64,000 nt of DNA from Phaseolus vulgaris (GCF_000499845.2 NC_023754.2:10980618-11044617); one strand, 5' to 3'; counted from the first letter of the stretch, positions 24,601 to 37,400 are shown. The notes: generated by a model from the letters alone, not told the origin. Numbers and translations are program-made.

Positions 24601-26890
24601 AAAAAAAATGAGATTTAAAAAAATAAAGAGAAGCAACAGAGAAAGGGAGAGAAGAGATCAATGACTTTGGAGGCAAACTTTGACAGAGCGACCAGTGGGA
24701 CTGCGACGGAGGTAGTGCGGGGTTAAGACTATAGTCAGAGGAAAACATGGGCTCGAGAGAGTGAAGAGAGATAAATTAGGTTTTTAAATTGGGGATTTAG
24801 AATTTGAGGGAAATTGAATGCGGGAGAACGAAATTTCGCTATAAATTAAAGAATTTGTGTCGGTCAAGGCTGAGGTCAAAGGACGTAAACATTGAAACAC
24901 ACTTCACATCGACCGTGACCGGTGCAAAAGAATGAGGGGACACATTTTGCGTCGATCACGCAAAAGGACGCGGGGACACACTTTACATTGTCCTCAACTG
25001 ACGAAAAACGACGTAACATTTACTCCCACTTTACGTACGCCTAATCGATGCAAAAAAATTCACTTCTTTTAGGGTCGGCTAGACCTAAACATATCTATAG
25101 TTTTATTTAATTCTCAACTCAGAGTTTCATTATAAATATAATTAATAAATATTACATTAAATTTATATTTTTATAAATTATTTCAAAATAAATAAATCAA
25201 TCAAATTTAATGGATATTTAATTCACCATTTTCATAATATTTTGAACATTTATTTAAATCTTGATAAACTAAAATATAAGTTTAAGCAAAATAATTTAAT
25301 TCATACAACGAAAATAAATAAAAAAATCAAACTAAACATTGGATTGGAAAGACCTTCAATGTTATAAAAACATTCAATGTTAGATTTGTTATTGTTCAGA
25401 AATATAAGTTGATTCTTGTTCATTTATTCTTGTTTGGAAAGACAACTCGATTGAGTGTGTGATATCCAAATGCTTTAGAAAAATATGAAATCCTTTATAA
25501 GTGTTGATTAATTGATTGCACAATCAAGGTAAATTGGATTACCCAAAATGAAAACATATGCAATTCTATTTTTTCTTGGAATTTGGAGAAAAAAATATGC
25601 TAAGTAGTCCAAATTTCCTATAATGGCATATTTAAGAAGTAAGCCTAGTAAAATCACTAGATGTCAAAGACCTATTATTCATGCAATCAGGATATTTTAT
25701 GTGGTACAACATCTATGCTTCTTAATAGGAGGTCAATGACATACAATAAATGAAGCTAAATCTATGAATTTGTCCTTGAGTGCATTGGGGGACTGTATTA
25801 ACACACTTATAGGGAATAATGCGCATGTGCCATTTTGTAACTCAAAACTTACTATATTATTATGTGATTCATTTGGAGGTCAGATTCAGTGAGTATAAGA
25901 TTTCATGTTTTCTTTTTGTTAATTTCTTTTATTACTATTACTATATTTACATTAAAAATTCCAATTATTGCATGTTGTGTCCTAAATGGTTGATTTTAAA
26001 ACACACTAGTATCCTGGATTTGTCACATGTTCTTGCATAAGTGAATGGAAGGGAGGTCCAATAATTAAAGAATAATTTTGTTATAGATTCAATTTGCATT
26101 TATAAAACACATGGTGAAGTTTTGGACACTTTGCGTATTGCAGTAATCTAACAATTAAGAATAAACTATTGACTCATTCTTAATGTTTGTATATATATTT
26201 TGTGGATAAATCTTTAAAATAACTTTGTACTTCATTTATCATAAGTCACCTCTTTTGAACTATAATGAATATCAAAGGGAAATATCTAGTTCAAAATAAA
26301 TTGTTCCTCTATACATTACAAATATTATGAGATTCATATTTTCTTAAAGTTACCAAAACAAGGTTTTATCTTGACTTTTTCTTTTCTTAGGTTTACTTTC
26401 AAATTTTATCACAATAATTGATTATTTTATTTTTAAATACATACACTAAATACTCCATGTTAATTTTATATCTCTAAATTTATACATGTTTTATATTTTA
26501 TATAACATTTTTGCAAAAGTTAAATAAGTATTTTTTTCTTTACTCAATTATTATTTTTCTATTTTTTTCAATTCTTTCTTAAACCTTTTTCAAATAATTT
26601 TAATATTAAACACTTTAATCAACTAAATAAGTTATATTTAATTAACTTATATCAAAATTTAAATTTCACTCCAAAATAAATTATTCAAAACTAAAATATT
26701 TATTACAATATTATAAATTAAAAAATTTAAAATAAATAAATCTATACATATAATAAAAATATACATATAATAAAATAAATTAAAAAGGGTCATGACACAT
26801 CAAATAATAATTTTTTTTTTCACATGTATCGTCAACCATACTACAAATTATTTTTGCCCCATGCATATTTTTATTTTTTTGCGTCCTCCA
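24601..26890. other. Internal DNA of the probable CACTA element, no gene
   Basis: 24845-25075 holds subterminal-type repeats; the rest is AT-rich, with only short open frames lacking any recognised domain. Confidence 0.4.
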
Positions 26891-27496
26891 TGTGGACATC
26901 TAAGGTGACCGAGACATAATTCCAGACTTGAAGACCCATGACAAGAGGTGGTTAATCTTTTGGAGGCCCAATTGTCGAATGACCAACATTTTAAAAAGAC
27001 CAAGTTGATTACATGCACAACATGCTTGGATTATTTGAATAAAAAAATATTATTATTTTGCTTGGAGTTAGGATTTGAACCCAAAATCAATTAAAAAGTA
27101 TCAACTTAGCCACTAGGACAAATGATCATTTATCTTGAAATATAGAGATTGTATTTTTATTTTATTTACTTACAAACGAGATAAGACATATAACTAAATT
27201 TTTATTTATACAGTTTTGGAATTTAGAATAAGGATGAGTGTTTTTGACAATTTAATAGAGAAAATATATCTCTGTTAGGGTTTTTCCATGCATCTTGTGA
27301 TTTTATCAAGAATTCACCAATTCTTCTGGCGATAATCCTTAGGCTTATCAAAACTTGTTTGTGACACCTTCCTCTATCTAGATTTTCATTGTTATTGTTT
27401 TTAATTGATTCCATTCTGTAACCCTAAATTCCTAATTCTTCTGTTAGTTCTATTTGGAATCATATCATATTGTTAGTTCTAATTGGAATCATATCA
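26891..27496 (+). repeat. 5' LTR of the Gypsy element
   Basis: 606 bp. It ends in a near-perfect tandem of the phrase gttagttctatttggaatc followed by atatcat. It carries an antisense tRNA-like A box/B box pair (27117-27105 and 27081-27071). Confidence 0.88.
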
Positions 27497-27498
27497 TT

Positions 27499-27510
27499 TG
27501 GTATCAGAGC
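27499..27510 (+). other. Primer-binding site, initiator tRNA-Met
   Basis: TGGTATCAGAGC, perfect, 2 bases after the LTR end. Confidence 0.9.
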
Positions 27511-27584
27511 AAACGTTAGAGTGATAATACGATTGTGCCTTTTGTTTCTTTTTCCCTCATCACTGTTCACGATATTGTTCATCT

Positions 27585-27705
27585 TTTTTTTAAAAAGAGG
27601 AAAATAGAAAAAGAAGAAGAGGAAAACAAAGAAAAAAAAAGAAGAATAAGAAGAAAAGAAAAATAGAAAAAAAGGAAGAAGAGGAAAACAGAAAAAAGGA
27701 ATAGC
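27585..27705 (+). repeat. Purine-rich (AG)-rich leader tract
   Basis: About 120 bases almost entirely A and G in short AAAGAAGAAG units, in the untranslated leader between primer site and gag. Confidence 0.8.
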
Positions 27706-28095
27706 AATCATCCAATGCATACATCCTGTCTGTTAAAAGTCCTAAGTTTCAAGTGTCTTACATATTTTGTTTTTTTCTTTCTTTATATATTGAAATTGTC
27801 TTGCTTGTTTGTTGGTAGCGAAATTTTTTTTCACTACTTTTCTTTCATTGATGTTAAAATATCAAACTTTTATTTTAAGCTTGTGATTGCTACCATTGAA
27901 AGCGATTCTTGATTATTTGATTGCTTGATTCTTGTAAGAATCTTAAGTTAGAGAATGAGTGGTAAAAGGCAGTGTGATCATTAAAAAGAGCCTTGTTGTG
28001 TGAAACACGAGTGTGGAGTGTAAACACGTGAGAAAGTGGTTTGAGGCCTAAAGTTATTATTATTTTTAATCCGTTTACTTGAGCATGGCAAGGAA

Positions 28096-29425
28096 ATGCC
28101 AAATAGTGGACTTTCACAAATACAAATGCAAGCCTTAACACAACATTTGGAGAGACTAATGAAATACCAAAGTGATGGACTCCATGAGAGGTTGAATCAA
28201 ATGGAGCAGGCACAACAAGAAAATCATGGAGATAGGAGGAGGAGAAGAGAGAATGAGGGAGAACAAAGACAATTGAGATTTGAGGGGATAAGATTAAATA
28301 TTCCCACATTTGAAGGGAAGAGTAATCCTGAAGCTTACAAGGAGTGGGAGATTAAAGTAGAACATGTGTTAGCTTGCTGTATAATGAGGAGCAAAAGTTG
28401 AAGTTAGTAGTAGCTGAATTTTCAGATTATGCCTTAACTTGGTAGAATAAAGACCAAAGGGAGAGAAATAGATAGATCCCATGGTGGACTCTTGGATTGA
28501 AATGAAAAGGATTATGAGAAAAAGATATATTCCAACAAGCTACCATAGGGATTTGCAACTCAAACTTCAAAGAATGACTCAAGGGAATAGAAGTGTGGAA
28601 GAGTACTTTAAAGAGATGGAGGTGACCATGATTAGATCTGGAGTGAATGAAGAAAATGAAGCAACCATGACTAGGTTTTTGAATGGATTGAACCATGATA
28701 TTAGGGATGTTGTGGAGCTGCAAGAGTGTGTTGACATGGAGGATTTGTTGCACAAGGCTAACCAGGTAGAACAACAACTCAAGAAAAAAAGAATCATGAG
28801 GAGGAGTTCTAACAATCATAATAATTCCTTTTGGAAGGATAAGGTTATGAAGGATAAAGGAGTTCCCTCAAGTTCAGCCACATTTTCAAGTGGGAAGTCA
28901 CCTAATAAGTATAATAATTCACCACCTAAAAGGAAGACAAGTGAGGTAAAATGTTTCAAATGCTTGGGAGGAAGACTTTATGCTTTAGAATTTCCAACAA
29001 AAAAGAACATGATCATGTTATCAAATGGACAAATAGACAGTGAACCTTCAAGTGAAGAAGAGAAGGAAGAAGTAGAGATGGACTTGGATGCATTGGAGGG
29101 TGATTTGTTGATTATTTGGAGGCTTATGGGAAGCAAAATGCAAGCTTTGGACCAAACCCAAAGGGAAAATATTTTCTATACTAGATGTTCCATTCAAGGG
29201 AAAATATGTTCACTCATAGTTGATGGAGGAAGTTGCACCAATGTAGCAAGCTCAAGACTAGTTTCCAAATTGAATTTGGAGACAAAACCCCACCCAAGGC
29301 CATACAAGTTTCAATGGCTTAGTGAAAATGGAGAGATGAAAGTGAGCAAGCAAGTGGAGGTGAACCTATCCATAGGACAATATAATGACAATGTCTTGTG
29401 TGATGTGGGTCCAATGACAGTTTGA
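28096..29425 (+). pseudogene. Gypsy gag-protease remnant
   Basis: Gag opens at ATG 28096 with a coiled, Gln/Glu-rich N-terminus and the conserved LNIPTFEGKSNPEAYKEWE box. It then shifts frame near 28385 and has stops around 28444 and 28473 before reopening at 28481. The zinc knuckle is ruined: CFKCLGGRLYALEF keeps the first two Cys but has Leu and Phe where His and the last Cys belong. The protease follows (about 29185-29425) with active site VDGGSCTNVAS and ends in a TGA. Confidence 0.85.
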
Positions 29426-29754
29426 CACCAAAGCTATCCATGATGGTTTCACCAATAAAATCTCTTTCATGCACAATAACAAGAAGATCATTCTCAAACC
29501 CTTATCTCCTAGAGAGGTGTGTGAGAATCAAATGAAATTGAGAGAAAATAAAGTCCAAAAGAAAAGAGAAGAGTGAAACACCTAAAAAGAGAGAAACACA
29601 TGAGAGAAAATGAGTGGATTAGTGAAAGTGAATGAAGTGAAAAAGTTGCCACTTTCTAGAAAAACCTCTTTATGTACTTTATTGCAAAAAAAACACTTTG
29701 GTTGCTGACGATTCTAACCAAATTAATTTTCTTCCTAGTGTTGATTCTCTTTTG

Positions 29755-30895
29755 TAGGAGTTCAAGGATGTGTTTCCAAATGAAATTGCTAGAGGACTCC
29801 CACCTCTAAGGGGAATTGAACACCACATTGACCTTCTTCTAGGAGCATCTTTTCCTAATGGGTTAGCTTATAGAAGCAACCTTCAAGAGACAAAGGAGAT
29901 CTAAACTCAAGTTGAAGAATTGATGAACAAAGGATGGGTACAAGAAAGCATGAACCCATGTGTTGTTCCAGTAATCTTGGTGCCTAAAAAGGATGGTTCT
30001 TGGAGGATGTGCATAAATTGTAGAGCAATAAATAACACTACCATTAAGTATAGACACATTATTCCCAGGTTAGATGATTTATTGGATGATTTATAAGAGA
30101 TGTGTTGATTGCTACTCTTGAAACAAAACTGTTTGGTCTTGAAATTTTAAAAGAAATGTATCCACATGATTCTGAATTTGCTGAAATCTGTAATGCTTGC
30201 ACAAAGTTTAGCATCAATGGATATTTTAGGAACAATGACTATTTGTTTAAGGAGAAAAGATTGTATATTCCTAAACGTTCCATTAGAGATCTTTTAGTAA
30301 GAGAAACACATGAGGGAGAGTTAATGGGACACTTTGGGGTTCAAAAGACCTTTGACACTTTGTGTGAACATTTTTATTGGCCTCACATGAAATGTGATGT
30401 GCAAAAGTTTTGTGAAAATTCCATTACTTATAAAAAGGCCAAATCAAAAGTCAAACTTCATGGTTTATACACTCCTTTGCATGTTCCTGATAGTCCTTGG
30501 ATTGATATTTCAGTGGACTTTGTATTGGGTTTGCCACAGCTAAAGGAGGGAAAGATTCTTTTTTTGTGGTTGTTGACAGATTTTCCAAAATGGCTCATTT
30601 TATTCCTTGTAAAAAAGTTGATGATTTTTGCCATGTAGCTGACTTGTTTTTCAGGGAGATAGTAAAACTTCATGGACTACCAAGAAGTATTATGAGTGAT
30701 AGGGATACAAAATTCCGAAGTTACTTTTGGAGGACATTATGGGATAAGTTAGCTACCAAGCTTCCGTTTTCAATTATTTGTCATCCCCAAACAGATGGAC
30801 AAACAGAGGTAGTTAATAGAACTTTTGGTACCTTATTTAGAACTATTTTGAAAAAAAAAATTGAAAGCTTGGGAATTATGTTTACCTCATATTGA
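29755..30895 (+). pseudogene. Gypsy pol remnant: RT fragment fused by deletion to integrase
   Basis: 29755-30090 encodes the RT start (EFKDVFPNEI, then [14 protein letters not shown], then [10 protein letters not shown]) with an internal TAA near 29902. At about 30092 it jumps to the region just before integrase. The integrase N-terminal zinc site keeps THEGELMGHFG, but the usual CxxC reads SITY. The core shows VDFVLGLP (Asp), SDRDTKF (Asp) and [11 protein letters not shown] (Glu), split by a frameshift near 30560. RT palm and RNase H are absent. Confidence 0.85.
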
Positions 30896-31190
30896 GTTTG
30901 CTTACAATAGGGTTGTTCATAACATAAATTGTTCTCCATTAGAAATTGTGTATGGATTAAATCATTTAACTCTATTAGACTTGTTACTTATGCCTAACAT
31001 TTTTGTTTTAAAGCATAATTGAAAAAAAAAATTGAAGGTTATTCTAAACAAGCTAACAAAGGAAGAAAGAAAGTAATCTTTGAGCCTGGGTACACATGAG
31101 GAAAGAAAGGTTCCCTAAACAAACTCTAACCTAGAGGGGATGGATCTTTCCAAGTGTTAGAAAAATTACAATGTGAATAGACTTTTTTCT

Positions 31191-31205
31191 AAAGAGGGGA
31201 GGGAA
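31191..31205 (+). other. Polypurine tract of the Gypsy element
   Basis: AAAGAGGGGAGGGAA ends three bases before the 3' LTR start TGTGG at 31209. Confidence 0.8.
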
Positions 31206-31208
31206 TGA

Positions 31209-31715
31209 TGTGGACATCCAAGATGAGGAGGAACATGACAAAGACATGACAAGAAGAAGGCTTGGAAAGGCCCAAGAGGCATTGTAGCATAAGGTGACTA
31301 ATCTTTTGGAGGCCCAATTGTTGAATGACCCACATTTTAAAAAGACTAAGTTGATTACATGCACAACATGCTTGGATTATTAGAATATTATTATTTTGCT
31401 TGGAGTTTGGATTTGAGCTCAAAACCAGTTAGAAAGTATCAACTTAACCACTAGGACAAATGATTCTTTCTTGAAATATAGAGATTGTATTTTTATTTTA
31501 TTTACTTACAAATGAGACAAGACCTATAACTAAATTTGTATTTATACACTTTTGGAATTCAGACTGAGGCTGAATGTTTTTGGCAACTTAATAGAGATAA
31601 TGTATCTCCGATGGGGTTTTTAATTGATTTCATTCTGTAACCCTAAATTCCTAATTCTACTGTTAGTTCTACTTGGAATCATATCATATTGTTAGTTCTA
31701 TTTAGAATCATATCA
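31209..31715 (+). repeat. 3' LTR of the Gypsy element
   Basis: 507 bp, collinear with the 5' LTR. It lacks about 120 bp present at 27281-27400 of the 5' LTR and has about 35 bp near 31235-31290 that the 5' LTR lacks. Confidence 0.88.
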
Positions 31716-31827
31716 CTCACACAACATTTTATTGCTTCAATTTTTTGTGGGTTTGGCCGACGCAATTTGTGTCCTTCTCTTGACCGACTCAAATGTTACG
31801 TGACTAATATCTCATTTTCTTGTAGTG

Positions 31828-34413
31828 CATTACATTAATTTTAGTCACAAATATAACAAGAAAAAAAAAAGTAATTTTACTTTTAATAGAAACATTCAGA
31901 ACATGAAATGAGTAACTTGTGGTTCATAATAACTTTTCAAACATAGAACTAAAACTAAAAGTCGATTGAATGGAAATTGAATAAATGGTGATGAAGTGGT
32001 ATAATAGATAACTTAACAGAGTGCCTAGCACCTAGAACATATAGAATTAGCAGTTTGAGAGAGGGAGGAAGTGAAAGTAGCAGAAACTGAAGCTAGAAAT
32101 GAAAGGACAGAAACAAAAGACAGAAGAATACGTGAAACAACAGTGTGATTGTGAAAAGCTCTTACGTGGAAACTTTGGAAGCATCCACACCTTTAAGTTT
32201 TGGGACACAGCCAAAACTTTGACAAGAAATCCTCATGAGCACAAAAATCATACCTTCCACCCTTCATTTCCCACAACTCACCTGTGCCTCACATTCTTTT
32301 ATCTCTTTATCTTTCATGCTCCTTTCTTAGCCTCAACCTTCATCATTCTCATATTCTATGCTGGTAAAATACCCTCTTATTACCTATCTCTACACACACA
32401 CCAACTTCATTTCACACATTTTGCTCTTCCACCTATTAATTATCTTTCATATAAACTATAAACTAAGTCACAATCAAATTATATTGCTTAAACTCCTAAG
32501 CTTTTAGGTAAAAAGAATTACATTATAACTTGGAAATTTTTTCACCTTTCAAATTTTCTAAAATTACTCTCTATTTTAAATTTAAAAATTCAGAATTCAA
32601 AAAATACCATTCGAAAATTAAAATCTCATTAAAAAGAGTAAAATGCAAAAAAAAAAAAAAAATCAGAAAAAAATATCCTGAACACAAAATCTGAAAATAT
32701 ATTATGAAAAAGAATTTTCAAAATTCAAAATTGTGTTCTAAAAATTCAAATCCAGAAATGTATTTTAAAAAAAAAGGATTTTAGAAGTATTCTTTATCCA
32801 CACTCTCCTTAGTTATTTTTATCATTTGACAGGAATTTTTTGTCCTAACAAAACCAATGAGGTTTAAATTGATATGGTGAAAAAAAAATTAGTATTAAGA
32901 ATTAGTAAATTAGTAATCTTTTAATTCACTTTTTATCTTAAGACTTCACTACTATATATTGTATAGGTAAAAGTTTTGCACCATCAAAACTATTCAATAT
33001 CAGAATAATATCATTTTTTTTTTCTTTTATAAAAGACTATTAGATTTCGTGACTGATATCACTTTATGATTGACATTTATCGTATAAAATATATGTGTAT
33101 TGTTTATTCTTATTTTAACTGTTAGAGATTTTAAAATCATGTGAATAATCTGCAGTGTTGATTAGAGTGCAAGTAATTAACATCCTTGACTTTCTTATAT
33201 TTTTAGATAGGTATTATCCATCAAATGACACTGGTTAAATTTATTGGAAACTCTGTTTGTTTGAAACCAAAGCTAAACTATTTTCCATACTGATATCGTG
33301 TGAGATTGGTTGTCTTACAAATATATTATGTGAATGATGATAATGATAAAAATCAGAAGGCAATGAAAGAGCAAGAAAGTTGGAATATGGATAACCTTTT
33401 TTGGCTTTTAGAGATGAAGCTAAAAGAAAAAAAAATTGTTGATATGATGTGGCTTTTAAAGAGCAAATCCAAGCCAGAACTGAGAGGTTCCCTCTTCATC
33501 CATTCTCAGCCTCAAGGTTCCATTGTTTCTCCCTCTTATCTTCTACCTGTGACATGACCTGGCCCCACCTTAGCATTTCATTGGTTCACCTGCACTCTTG
33601 ATCATAAAAATTGAATTTTCTCTTTTATACTTTTATATAATAAGGTTCTAACAACACCAGACATAGCCCTTCCTTGCTTCTGCCACATTCCTCAAAAACT
33701 CTGTAAAGCTCCTCCTTCCCACGTATACTCACTTTTTCTCATTTTCTCTTCATATACATATGCATATATATGTTTTGTGTGTGTGTTTAGTTGGCTCTTT
33801 CAATTGAATTTTCGAAAGAATGATCTCCAACTCATGCTTTGTGTTGTTACCTTTACTGTAAAGTTGCCTTTGGAAGTGGAAAATCAAGAGGGGTGATTGG
33901 TAATCAAAGTTTTTTTCATTTGTTAATTTGGTTATTGGTGTGCAAGTTTCAACTCAGAGCAGGTCGTTCCCTCTTGTTCACAGAGCATATTTCGAATGAT
34001 AACTATAAAAGCACAACAAAGAAATTGATGAAAAAGGATACTTACTGTTTTTTTTCTCATATTATGAAAGGCCATTCATACAGTTATATAAGGATAAACA
34101 AAATCATCAATCATTATTTAATGATAACATCTGCACCTTAAGCAGTTTTTGTTCTCTCCTTACCTTCTGAACTAGATTTTTTAGCATTTAAACATGAATT
34201 TCCTTTGTTATTAGTTAGCAAACTCATATAATTTCATGTTTGAGTAACAAATCTCCTCAGCCAAGGAAGAATGAAACAGTAAATAGTAGTGCATGCACAA
34301 AGTTTATGATAAAAGATTCAGAAGGTGGTTAAAGCTGACTTTCCATGGATTTTTTTAGGGGACTCTCTGTGGGAAAATTCAAAAGAAGTGGTTGAAATTT
34401 GAAGCAGGAGAAG
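31828..34413 (+). promoter_or_regulatory. Spacer and upstream region of the aminotransferase gene
   Basis: No separate gene recognised. The open frame at 32099-32461 starts plausibly but runs into low-complexity Tyr/His/Leu sequence. Pyrimidine-rich sequence at 33690-33780 resembles a plant transcription start and leader zone, so the transcript may begin there with an intron in the leader; the actual start cannot be set from sequence. Confidence 0.35.
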
Positions 34414-37400
34414 ATGGACTATTTCAATGCACCAGGAAGAAACCATCTCTTTGTTCCAGGGCCAGTTAACATCCCAGACCAGATCATTCGGGCCATGAAC
34501 AGAAACAATGAGGACTACCGTTCTCCAGCTATTCCAGCTCTCACAAAAACTCTGCTTGAGGATGTCAAGAAGATTTTCAAGACCACTACTGGAATCCCAT
34601 TTCTCATCCCCACAACTGGTATGTATAAAAAAAGCCATAGTGATCTTAACTATACTTATAAGTATAGTTTTTTTAGTTTCATAAACTCAAGACAGAAGTG
34701 ACTTAGTTCCTAACCTTTTAAAAGGTTGCATTTCAGTCCTTAAAATTTTCTAAGTATGGTGAAAATTAATGGAGAATCTATATTTTATGCTTTGAAGATG
34801 TTAAGGATAAAGAGCATGCTTTTCAGATCAGGGATTAAGTTGTAAATAACAAAAAGTTTAGGGAGTTATCTTGCAATTTTCATTAAAATCAATAGGGCTA
34901 TAATATCTTGATAATAAGCATAATACTCACTTTAATGGTTATATTTTAAGGTTAAACTAACCAGCAAGTCCTTGAACTATTTTGAAAAATTTAATTAGCT
35001 CAGCACACTAAAAAAATATAATTAGATCTTTGATATAGTAATATTTTTTTCAATTGAGTTCCAGGATTTGTAAAACCACCACAAGTTGTCATTTTAAATC
35101 TTCATAAACTAATTCCAAAGACCCAACACAGAATTCTTACAAGATGAGGGACCCAATTATAATTTTTTTAGTCAGGGACCTAATTAAAAATTCTCAAATG
35201 GTTTGAAGACCTACTAATTAATTTAACCTAATTTTACATAGATATCTTAGATGTATCCTACTACATACCTAATCAACTCTGTTAATCATCCATGCTATTT
35301 ACTCCTTGTATTATATACACTTTAGATACCATTTGACTTGAAGGTTTAAAATTATTTATTAATGAAAATTTATATGATATTGTAGACTAATGATTGTATT
35401 AGATGTTGTTTTTCTTATATTATCTTTACTGTTCTTGTGTACGTGTGTTTGGGAGATAACTGCAAGCATGGAGAGTAAGGTGGTTTTATAAGAACAATTA
35501 CTTTGTTATTCACATGGTTATTGTAGTTTACTAGTTTTGTTGTTATTAAGTAATGGTTTTGAACATGGTTCAGGTACTGGTGCTTGGGAGAGTGCTCTCA
35601 CAAACACACTGTCTCCTGGGGATAGAATTGTATCTTTCCTGATTGGCCAATTCAGCTTGCTTTGGATTGATCAGCAGCAACGTCTGAAGTTCAATGTTGA
35701 TGTTGTGGAAAGTGATTGGGGTCAGGGTGCTAAGCTTGATGTTCTGGAATCAAAGATTGCTTCAGATACTGCACACACTATAAAGGCTATTTGCATTGTT
35801 CACAATGAGACAGCAACTGGTGTTACCAATAACTTGGCAAAAGTGAGACAAATTCTGGGTGAGTGTTTCATCTAATGGACTGAAATCATAACTTTTTCTC
35901 ATTGAATCTATTCATGTGACCCTTTTATTCTCTATAAACTGAAAGACCCCAAAATCATCAATTTATACTAGTTTCTCCCTAAGCACTTTAAAAGGGAAAA
36001 AAATAAGAAGATGAAAATGAAATAGGTTACTTCACAAGCTAACATTAGCTTATACATGACAAAAAATTCTAAATAGTTAGCTTGTGAATAATCGGATTTT
36101 AGTTTATGGAGAAACTAATTTTAATTTTTTTTCGAACATTTTTCTCCTTGAAGTGTTTATCTGGAGATGTGTATCCAAACAGGTCATTTGTCTTTTGTCT
36201 TTGATGTTCAAAGATATTATTGTTCATAACTGCTCTTAGTTCCATTAAACATATTTTGGTTGCAGTTTTAGATGGGTTTTTTTGTCCTTTAATATCTATT
36301 AGATTTTGTCTTAGTTTAGTATTTTGTCTAAACAAATAACTGCCCTGTATTTACAGAATGCATGCATAACTACCAAACTGTTTATGTCCAATCAGTATTC
36401 ATAGTGAGATATATGTTGTATAGATCGTTATCATTTAACTTGACTCTTGTGATCTAAGTATGCATCTGAAACTTGGAAAATTATTCATATGCAACATCAC
36501 TAGTGAACTCAAATGCTATATTGACATAAAGTTTGTCATTCTCTGATGAAAATGTGTTCCTAGTGCCTCTTCCAGGTCTGCAAATGTATCATTTGCAATT
36601 GCAATCTCCAGCTGTTGGATTTTTAATGTTAGTTTTTTCCTTACTCAGATTCCTACAAGCATCCAGCCCTCCTTATTGTGGATGGAGTGTCTTCCATTTG
36701 TGCTCTTGATTTCCGCATGGATGAATGGGGAGTAGATGTGGCCATAACTGGCTCTCAGAAGGCCCTTTCCCTTCCCACTGGGATAGGTATTGTGGTTGCA
36801 GGCCCTAGAGCTATTGAGGCCTCAAAAACTGCTAAATCACTTAGAGTTTTCTTTGACTGGAAAGACTACCTGAAATTCTACCAGTTAGGAACCTATTGGC
36901 CATACACTCCTTCCATACATTTGCTGTATGGTCTGAGGGCTGCTCTTGATCTGGTTTTTGAAGAAGGACTTGAGAATGTGATTGCAAGGCACAATCGTTT
37001 AGGCACAGCAACCAGGTAAGCCATGATATGGTAGTCCAAAACTTGTAGTTAATGACTTCCACATGTAAATGATGAGTTTAATTTCTATGCACCATCACTG
37101 CATAGAAATTGAAACTTTTTACTATCAATCAATCCATATCATTTTTGTTATAACTTTTAAGATAGTTACTTTAAAATTCAATGTATGTTTAATTTATGAT
37201 TGAATGACAATTTTGGGAGTCAATGTCTACTTGAAAAAGTTACTAGTTTTGACAAATGGTTATCTAAGTAGAGTGGTTTTGGCTTTAGGTTATATGTATA
37301 AGACAATGAATCTGATAGGTCCTGAATATGCTAAATGCAGACTTGCTGTAGAGGCATGGGGTTTGAAGAATTGCACCCAGAAGGAAGAGTGGCACAGTGA

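Larger units (their letters stand above)
26891..31715 (+). mobile_element. Ty3/Gypsy LTR retrotransposon with both LTRs, inactive
   Basis: 5' LTR 26891-27496, iMet primer site at 27499, gag from 28096, protease, remnant RT, integrase, polypurine tract 31191-31205, 3' LTR 31209-31715. The LTRs start TGTGGACATC and end ATATCA. The order PR-RT-IN and the primer site indicate Ty3/Gypsy, probably a chromovirus-type lineage. An internal deletion joins the RT fingers to the spacer before integrase, removing the catalytic RT palm and RNase H. Flanking 5-mers CTCCA and CTCAC are similar but not identical. It sits inside the CACTA-type ends at 23844 and 31827. Confidence 0.88.
23844..31827. mobile_element. 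Probable non-autonomous CACTA element with a nested Gypsy element
   Basis: CACTACAAAAT at 23844 and ATTTTCTTGTAGTG ending at 31827 are inverted CACTA-type termini. Subterminal GC-richer repeats of the gacgcaa/gtcgg/tgtgtcc kind appear at 24845-25075 and again at 31750-31800. Between them lies a complete Gypsy insertion (26891-31715); without it the element would be about 3.2 kb. No transposase domain is readable. The flanking 3-mers ATA and CAT do not match, so the two ends may belong to separate elements. Confidence 0.45.

Noticed and set aside
27071..27117. A genuine tRNA gene
   Set aside because: A- and B-box-like words are present, but no acceptor stem or anticodon arm can be folded, and the match lies in both LTRs.
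32099..32461. 120-codon open frame upstream of the aminotransferase gene
   Set aside because: No domain or homologue recognised; the second half is low-complexity His/Tyr/Leu sequence, and no intron or start context supports it.
34705..34900. A second MITE in aminotransferase intron 1
   Set aside because: The words look like an inverted pair at first, but pairing the two sides gave no convincing inverted repeat.
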